A program made the translations under genes and the position numbers. Under the pieces are notes generated by a model. It had not been told where the DNA came from. It made no database searches and saw nothing but the letters and a program-made list of their open reading frames with translations. DNA of 64,000 nucleotides from Thermosynechococcus sp. NK55a (GTDB lineage: Bacteria; Cyanobacteriota; Cyanobacteriia; Thermosynechococcales; Thermosynechococcaceae): contig NC_023033.1 in NCBI RefSeq assembly GCF_000505665.1, positions 2,446,313 to 2,510,312 on the forward strand, read 5' to 3'. Below, one piece after another: positions 58,955 through 64,000 of the stretch (the stretch's first letter is position 1; every line of letters starts with the position of its first letter).

Positions 58955-59854
58955 ATGGTTCGACGACGCTCTACCCCTTGGATCTATCGTTGGTCGCGGT
59001 GGCTGATTGGTGGGGTTGCGCTTGCGGGTATGGCGGTAACGGCCTATCTGACGCTCGTTAAATTGACCGATCAGGAAGTAGCGTGCCCGACCTCCGGCTG
59101 TGATATTGTCCTCAACAGTCCGTGGGCAACTGTATTTGGTATTCCCCTGTCCCTCCTTGGTTTTGTGGCCTACACAGGAATGCTGTCTCTGGCAGCATTG
59201 CCACTGCTGTTGAAGGAGCCCCAGCAGAAAGAACTGCGCCGTCAAGTTGAAAGCACCACTTGGCTTTTGCTCTTTCTGGGGGCCATGGCTATGGCCAGCT
59301 TCAGTGGTTACCTCATGTACATTCTGGTCACCGAAATTAAAGCCAGTTGTCTCTATTGCATTGCCTCGGCCGTCTTTAGCGTCACCTTGCTCCTCTTGAC
59401 AATTGTCGGTCATGAGTGGCGCGATCGCGGCCAACTCTTTTTTAACGGCGTGATTGTTGCGGTTATTACGCTCGTGGCTGTTTTTGGCATCTATAATGCG
59501 CGCATGGCTAACACCGACGGCCCCGGCATTCCCGTTGTCAATACTTCAGGTCCTGCAGAAATGGCCTTAGCGCGCCACTTAACCCAGGTGGGGGCGGTTA
59601 TGTATGGCGCCTATTGGTGTAGCCACTGCCACGATCAAAAGGAACTCTTTGGCAAGCAGGCGGTACGCGAACTCAACTATGTGGAATGTGACCCCAATGG
59701 TGCCAATCCCCAAGTGGAACGCTGCCGCGCCAAGGGCATTCAGGGCTATCCCACATGGGAAATTCATGATCAGCTTTATTCCGGCACGCGATCGCTAAGT
59801 GAACTGAGCCGGCTCAGTAACTACAAGGGTCCAATGAACTTTAAGAACGAATAG
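58955..59854 (+). CDS. VKOR-thioredoxin fusion (disulfide-bond formation membrane protein)
   Basis: The product has 299 residues. Residues 1-190 form the four-to-five-helix vitamin K epoxide reductase domain, with the loop cysteines in CPTSGCDIVLNS and the active CxxC in SCLYCIASAV. Residues 200-299 are a thioredoxin-like domain with GAYWCSHCHDQKELF and the cis-Pro YPTWEI. This is the cyanobacterial fusion that oxidises lumenal thiols through quinone, equivalent to DsbB plus DsbA (LTO1-like). It acts in the thylakoid or plasma membrane, facing the lumen or periplasm. Confidence 0.94.
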   Translation: MVRRRSTPWIYRWSRWLIGGVALAGMAVTAYLTLVKLTDQEVACPTSGCDIVLNSPWATVFGIPLSLLGFVAYTGMLSLAALPLLLKEPQQKELRRQVESTTWLLLFLGAMAMASFSGYLMYILVTEIKASCLYCIASAVFSVTLLLLTIVGHEWRDRGQLFFNGVIVAVITLVAVFGIYNARMANTDGPGIPVVNTSGPAEMALARHLTQVGAVMYGAYWCSHCHDQKELFGKQAVRELNYVECDPNGANPQVERCRAKGIQGYPTWEIHDQLYSGTRSLSELSRLSNYKGPMNFKNE

Positions 59855-59909
59855 GGACAGCAGATCTCGGTGATAGAATAAAGCCAACCAAGCACTATGC
59901 CGGTTTTCT

Positions 59910-60680
59910 ATGCTCTCTACCGAGACTGTTGCCGAACCACCAGAGGCCTCTCGTATCCCCCTAACTACCCTTGCCAACATATTGGTAATTGAAGACGAAG
60001 ACCTAATTCGCGAGACCCTTGTGCTTGCTTTGGAGGAGGAGGGATACCATACCCTTGTGGCCAGCGATGGCTATGAAGCCCTCAGCCTGATGAATAACTA
60101 TCTCTTGACGGACAGCTTCCCTAAAGATGCAGAGATACATCTCATCATTCTAGATGTGATGCTGCCAGGTATTAATGGACTCGATCTATGCCGAATCATT
60201 CGCGGGGAAGGGTGCACCGTCCCCATCCTCATGATCAGTGCCAAAGGCAGTGAAATTGATCGGGTGGTCGGCCTGGAAATTGGTGCCGATGACTACTTGG
60301 CTAAGCCCTTTGGCATGCGGGAGATGCTGGCCCGCTGCCGTGCCCTCTTGCGGCGGACACAAATTCAACCGTCCACGGCGCTAACGGTGCTCCGCTTTCG
60401 TGATCTTTGTCTCTATCCCCAAGAATGCCGCGTAACCCTGCGGGGCAAGGAGATCAATCTCTCCCCCAAAGAATACAAACTGCTCGAGCTGTTTATGCGC
60501 CACCCCCGCCGCGTTTGGCCACGGGAGCAATTGCTAGATCAAGTGTGGGGGCCTGACTTTATCGGCGACAGCAAGACGGTTGATGTCCACATCCGCTGGC
60601 TGCGGGAGAAAATTGAAACCGATCCCAGTCATCCCCAGTACATTCTTACGGTGCGGGGTTTTGGCTATCGCTTTGGTTGA
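59910..60680 (+). CDS. OmpR/PhoB-type response regulator
   Basis: The product has 256 residues. After a 22-residue lead comes a receiver domain (ANILVIEDEDLIRETLVLAL, LIILDVMLPGINGLDL with the phospho-Asp, and DDYLAKPFGMREML with the Lys). A winged-helix DNA-binding domain follows, with NLSPKEYKLLELFMRHPRRV, REQLLDQVWGPDFIGDSKTV and LTVRGFGYRFG. No partner kinase is adjacent. It resembles the SphR/NblR group, but which orthologue cannot be decided from sequence alone. Its 3' end overlaps the small gene at 60646 by 35 nt. Confidence 0.87.
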   Translation: MLSTETVAEPPEASRIPLTTLANILVIEDEDLIRETLVLALEEEGYHTLVASDGYEALSLMNNYLLTDSFPKDAEIHLIILDVMLPGINGLDLCRIIRGEGCTVPILMISAKGSEIDRVVGLEIGADDYLAKPFGMREMLARCRALLRRTQIQPSTALTVLRFRDLCLYPQECRVTLRGKEINLSPKEYKLLELFMRHPRRVWPREQLLDQVWGPDFIGDSKTVDVHIRWLREKIETDPSHPQYILTVRGFGYRFG

Positions 60681-60855
60681 GGGTCAGTAAAACAATCGCC
60701 ATCAACGCTGCCGGTAAAAGGACTAGCAAGGCAATCACACCGAAACTTGGCGGCAAGGGATAGAGGGGTGCGGCAAATTTAATCCCTAGGGAAATAAGGA
60801 GCGACACCAGCCACACCACGGCTAACCACATCAGTTCTGACCGCCAAGGTACCAT
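60646..60855 (-). CDS. small two-helix membrane protein
   Basis: This 69-residue protein has two hydrophobic stretches (LMWLAVVWLVSLLISLGIKF and FGVIALLVLLPAALMAIVLL) and a polar tail. It starts 1 nt after the aroE stop on the same strand, consistent with coupled translation. The 3' end overlaps the OmpR-type regulator gene. The size, hydrophobicity and coupling support a real gene of unknown function. Confidence 0.6.
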   Translation of the reverse strand: MVPWRSELMWLAVVWLVSLLISLGIKFAAPLYPLPPSFGVIALLVLLPAALMAIVLLTLNQSDSQNPAP

Positions 60856-60856
60856 G

Positions 60857-61717
60857 TTATTTCTCCATCCCTAGGGCCGTTTCAAGGGCAGTGGCCATGA
60901 TGGCAGTGGGGGCGGGTTGGCCAATCCAGTACTCCAAGGCTGCCGCTCCTTGATGGAGAAGCATGGCAAGGCCGTCGAAGGTTTGCAGTCCCCGTGCCAT
61001 CGCCAATTGCAAAAGCAGGGTGGGGCGAGGCTTGTAGATGAGGTCATAGACAATGGCGGTGGCGGGTAGTTTTGCCAAGTCTTCGGCTGCTAGGGGGGTG
61101 GCGCCAGGATGGGGGGCCATACCAATGGGAGTGGTATTGACCACCAGGCTGATTTTCGCCAAACAAGTGGCTCGCTCTGACCAAGGCATAGGATGGAGGG
61201 GAATCTGTGGCCAACTGGCCACAAAGGCCTCTAGCCGTTCCCTTTGGCGACCACTGATATAGATCTGCCGACAGCCCAAGTCATAACAGGCAGTGACTAC
61301 GGCTCGCGCCGCCCCCCCATAGCCCAAGACTAAAACAGCCATTTCCGACCAGAGGCAGGATTGTTGCCGCAGGGGTGCCAAGAAGCCATGCACATCGGTA
61401 TTCGTGCCCACCCATCCTTTTTCACTGCGATAGACGGTGTTGACTGCCCCGACCTGCTGCGCGAGGTCGCTCACATCTGCTAAATGGGGAAGGATGGTTT
61501 CTTTGTGGGGAATGGTGACATTAAAGCCAACGACGTTCAGGGCCCCTAGGCCGGCGATCGCCACCCCGAGCTGCTGTGGCTTGACCCAAAAGGGCACATA
61601 GACATAATTCAACCCCAAATACTCGAGTGCGGCATTGTGCATTGCCGGTGAAAGGGTGTGTTCAATCGGGTCACCAATGACTCCCAGAAGCTGGGTTTGG
61701 CCAGAGATCTTCGGCAT
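60857..61717 (-). CDS. aroE: shikimate dehydrogenase
   Basis: The enzyme reduces 3-dehydroshikimate with NADPH in aromatic amino acid synthesis. The product has 286 residues. Shikimate-site motifs are GDPIEHTLSPAMHNAAL and FNVTIPHKETILPHL, with the catalytic Lys and later Asp in NTDVHGFLA. The NADP loop is VLGYGGAARAVVTA. It begins 6 nt after the glnB stop, and a small membrane gene follows directly. Confidence 0.95.
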   Translation of the reverse strand: MPKISGQTQLLGVIGDPIEHTLSPAMHNAALEYLGLNYVYVPFWVKPQQLGVAIAGLGALNVVGFNVTIPHKETILPHLADVSDLAQQVGAVNTVYRSEKGWVGTNTDVHGFLAPLRQQSCLWSEMAVLVLGYGGAARAVVTACYDLGCRQIYISGRQRERLEAFVASWPQIPLHPMPWSERATCLAKISLVVNTTPIGMAPHPGATPLAAEDLAKLPATAIVYDLIYKPRPTLLLQLAMARGLQTFDGLAMLLHQGAAALEYWIGQPAPTAIMATALETALGMEK

Positions 61718-61723
61718 CCGCCC

Positions 61724-62101
<378 letters not shown>

Positions 62102-62127
62102 TTAGCATTGGCAAAAGAGTATAGCGT

Positions 62128-62141
62128 GTAGCAATAACTAC
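62128..62141 (-). promoter_or_regulatory. NtcA-type binding site upstream of glnB
   Basis: GTA-N8-TAC (GTAGCAATAACTAC) is a perfect match to the NtcA palindrome. It lies about 65 nt before the glnB TTG start. A TAAATA box follows after about 22-23 nt in the glnB direction, the usual NtcA-activated spacing. Cyanobacterial glnB is a known NtcA target. Confidence 0.6.
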
Positions 62142-62239
62142 ATTATCTCCAATCATCGGGCGATCGCCCAAGGGGAAGGTCTCGCCCTAGCTCTAGAAAA
62201 TAAGCTCTAATAGGGAAGGTGATTGAGAGGGGATCAAGC

Positions 62240-62968
62240 ATGGGGTGGCAGCGACCCGATGGCCGTCAACCACAGGAATTGCGATCGCACCAGTTTCAGC
62301 GGCACTTTACCCAATTTGCCTTAGGATCGGTGCTTGCCCAAGCGGGGCAAACGCAAGTGCTGTGCACCGTCAGTTTCAAGGAAGGTGTGCCCAAGTTTTT
62401 AGAAGGCACAGGCCAAGGCTGGCTCACCGCAGAATACCGCATGTTACCAAGTGCAACGCGGCCACGGCAAGAGCGAGAATTCCTCAAGCTCTCTGGGCGC
62501 ACCCAAGAAATCCAACGCCTGATCGGTCGTAGCTTACGCTCAGCCTTGAACCTATCCCTATTGGGGGAGTGCACGCTAATTGTGGATGCCGATGTGCTGC
62601 AAGCCGACGCCGGCACGCGATCGCTGGCGATTACGGGTGGCTACATTGCCCTTGTGGATGCCCTTAGTGCCCTTCTTCAGCAAGGGGTACTCAGCGAATC
62701 TCCCCTGCGTCATCAAGTAGCGGCAGTCTCCGTGGGTCTGATTGATGGTGAACCCTATCTGGATTTGAGCTACGCTGAGGATGTGGCGGCCAGTGTGGAC
62801 TTCAATGTGGTGATGACGGCCAGTGGTCAATTCATTGAGGTTCAAGGCACAGCGGAGATGGGTTCCTTCGACCGGGCAACCCTCGATCGCCTTCTTGATG
62901 TCGCCAGCCAAGGTATTCAACAACTCATTGAGATTCAACAGCGCGTCTTAGCCACAAGCTATGAGTGA
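62240..62968 (+). CDS. rph: ribonuclease PH
   Basis: This phosphate-dependent tRNA 3'-end exonuclease has 242 residues from the [18 protein letters not shown]. The family core [20 protein letters not shown] and [13 protein letters not shown] bind phosphate and RNA, and [20 protein letters not shown] is the signature. An upstream TTG adds seven residues and is less likely. Its stop overlaps the next frame (ATGAGTGA). It also lies divergent to glnB. Confidence 0.95.
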   Translation: MGWQRPDGRQPQELRSHQFQRHFTQFALGSVLAQAGQTQVLCTVSFKEGVPKFLEGTGQGWLTAEYRMLPSATRPRQEREFLKLSGRTQEIQRLIGRSLRSALNLSLLGECTLIVDADVLQADAGTRSLAITGGYIALVDALSALLQQGVLSESPLRHQVAAVSVGLIDGEPYLDLSYAEDVAASVDFNVVMTASGQFIEVQGTAEMGSFDRATLDRLLDVASQGIQQLIEIQQRVLATSYE

Positions 62969-63574
62969 GCAGGCCATTTACCTCGGACACATCGTCAAGT
63001 CCAACGCCCACTGCGATTATGTAGCGCAACTGGTGGATCGATTGGATGTTCCCCACCCCCCGCCCCAGAAGACTATGGCTTTGGTCGTTTTGTCAAGCTT
63101 GAGGATGAGCAGCGCCACTGGGCGGTCGGGGTCATTTACAACTCTCAACTGTTGAATCCCCAGTTGCATCAGATCAGCCCTCGCCTCACCAGCAGTGCCG
63201 ACACCTTGCTCAGTCCCGATTTAGTCAGTGAAACCCGCACACTCCTCTGGATTGCCCTGATTGGTCATTTGGTTACTGGGGCGGGTGGAAGAACCTACGG
63301 CCAGCAGGGGATGCCCACTCTTGTGGTGCCCGTAAATACACCTGTGTGGCAATTGACTACTGCCGAGGTGCTGGCCTTTCATCGCAATGCCCAAGGTCAA
63401 GCGCAGTTTCGCTACTATGCCCATTTGTTACGCTCAACCGGGAACTATGCAGCACCGCTGTTAGCGCAAATTCTCGAAACAATTACACCCCTGTTCACTG
63501 GTACTGAGCAGCGATCGCTCGAAATTATCAGCAAAGAGTTGGCTTGGCGGCACACCTTGGGCAGCCTCCGCTAA
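62961..63574 (+). CDS. putative HAS-barrel-domain protein (frameshift in the sequence as given)
   Basis: The ATG overlaps the rph stop. The first 33 residues ([20 protein letters not shown]) are in one frame. The rest ([20 protein letters not shown], then [18 protein letters not shown] and a helical tail) is in the frame one base back. The break is at a C6 run (63056-63061), where one more C joins them as a protein of about 204 residues. The N-terminal beta-rich part resembles the HAS barrel of HerA-type ATPases, without an ATPase domain. Function is unknown. Confidence 0.65.
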
Positions 63575-63690
63575 GCCTGGAGGCAGAAATTGGCCTTTTG
63601 CAAATAAACTTCATGAAAATTCCTACGCAATAGTGACAAATCTAGGATTTTTCTGCTAAGGTCATTAAGTGTGTGAGGAGCGAACCAGTT

Positions 63691-63731
63691 AAGAGCACCG
63701 AGACGAAACACGGCCAGTCGTCGGTGCTCTT
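63691..63731. other. 11-bp hairpin upstream of comM
   Basis: AAGAGCACCGA (63691-63701) and TCGGTGCTCTT (63721-63731) form an 11-bp stem, with an inner GAC/GTC pairing, ending 15 nt before the comM ATG. The 3' arm ends in CTCTTTCT, so it may act as a weak terminator for rph and the HAS-barrel gene, or as a comM leader element. On the opposite strand it lies next to a CTCCTCACAC motif. Confidence 0.6.
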
Positions 63732-63746
63732 TCTGATGTTGAGGCT

Positions 63747-64000
63747 ATGCTGGCGCGGGTTTGGAGTGCTGCTGTTCTAGGAATTGATGCCATTCCCGTC
63801 GGTGTCGAAGTGGATGTTTCCAGCGGCTTACCCAGGACGGTGGTGGTGGGTCTGCCCGATGCTGGCGTTCAAGAGGCGCGGGAGCGCGTTAAGGCGGCCA
63901 TTCGTAACGCTGGTTTTAGCTTCCCAATGCGGCAAATTGTCGTCAATCTCACCCCCGCCGACTTACGTAAAGAAGGCCCCAGCTTTGATCTCCCCATTAG
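63747..64000 (+). CDS. YifB/ComM family Mg-chelatase-like ATPase, N-terminal part
   Basis: The first 84 codons are in the window and the gene runs off the right edge. [40 protein letters not shown] and [20 protein letters not shown] are the N-terminal S5-fold domain of YifB/ComM. In naturally transformable bacteria ComM is a helicase acting on recombination during DNA uptake. Thermosynechococcus is transformable, so this role is plausible (inference). Confidence 0.9.
   Translation, partial: MLARVWSAAVLGIDAIPVGVEVDVSSGLPRTVVVGLPDAGVQEARERVKAAIRNAGFSFPMRQIVVNLTPADLRKEGPSFDLPI

Overview
The window comes from a thermophilic cyanobacterium of the Thermosynechococcus type (inference from gene content). 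It is rich in the palindrome GCGATCGC (HIP1). It encodes a light-dependent protochlorophyllide reductase, the cyanobacterial fbp-zwf-opcA set, sucrose-phosphate synthase, a PII protein with the Ser49 T-loop and an upstream NtcA-type site, and a PixJ phototaxis receptor. The two chromophore-type cysteines of that receptor (493 and 521) have the same spacing as those of T. elongatus TePixJ. No tRNA, rRNA, insertion sequence, prophage or CRISPR array was seen. It reads as ordinary chromosome.

Layout. 1-5000: the 3' end of ruvA, a membrane coiled-coil protein, a YggT protein, mnmG, ureD and a disrupted unknown gene. 5001-12331 (minus): isochorismatase-like hydrolase, fbp, zwf, opcA and a Kef-type antiporter. 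12498-16138 (plus): two putative sensor proteins, a small unknown, an orphan LivM-like permease and an RsbW-like kinase. 16141-19042 (minus): a pilT-type ATPase, a protein with a C-terminal KaiB domain and a photolyase-type FAD domain protein, nearly contiguous. 19125-28596: transporters, a zinc-ribbon membrane protein preceded by a possible structured RNA, a YbjN-like protein, a DJ-1/PfpI protein, cobM, yidD and a histone-deacetylase-like amidohydrolase. 28668-29017 is a DUF29 remnant. 29067-37420 (minus) is a complete pixGHIJL phototaxis operon plus an extra CheW-like gene. 37632-47308: SLH porin, lipA, por, gnd, ABC exporter, glgB. 47392-56506: pyrD, a 19-residue-repeat protein, an EcfA/CbiO-like ATPase, sps, a PEP-synthase-like protein and relA/spoT. 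56713-64000: unknown protein, purE, queG, VKOR-thioredoxin fusion, OmpR-type regulator, aroE, glnB, rph, a putative HAS-barrel protein and the start of comM.

Functional themes are carbon partitioning (fbp/zwf/opcA/gnd, glgB, sps), light-directed type IV pilus motility (pixGHIJL; pilT next to KaiB-fold and FAD-domain genes), and nitrogen or stringent control (glnB, relA/spoT).

A technical pattern affects the annotation. Six otherwise intact genes (mnmG, the gene after ureD, pilT, pixG, lipA and the HAS-barrel gene) are each broken by what looks like one missing base, and each break lies in a homopolymer run. This points to homopolymer under-calling in the assembly. I therefore annotate all but the second as single genes and give the junction positions.
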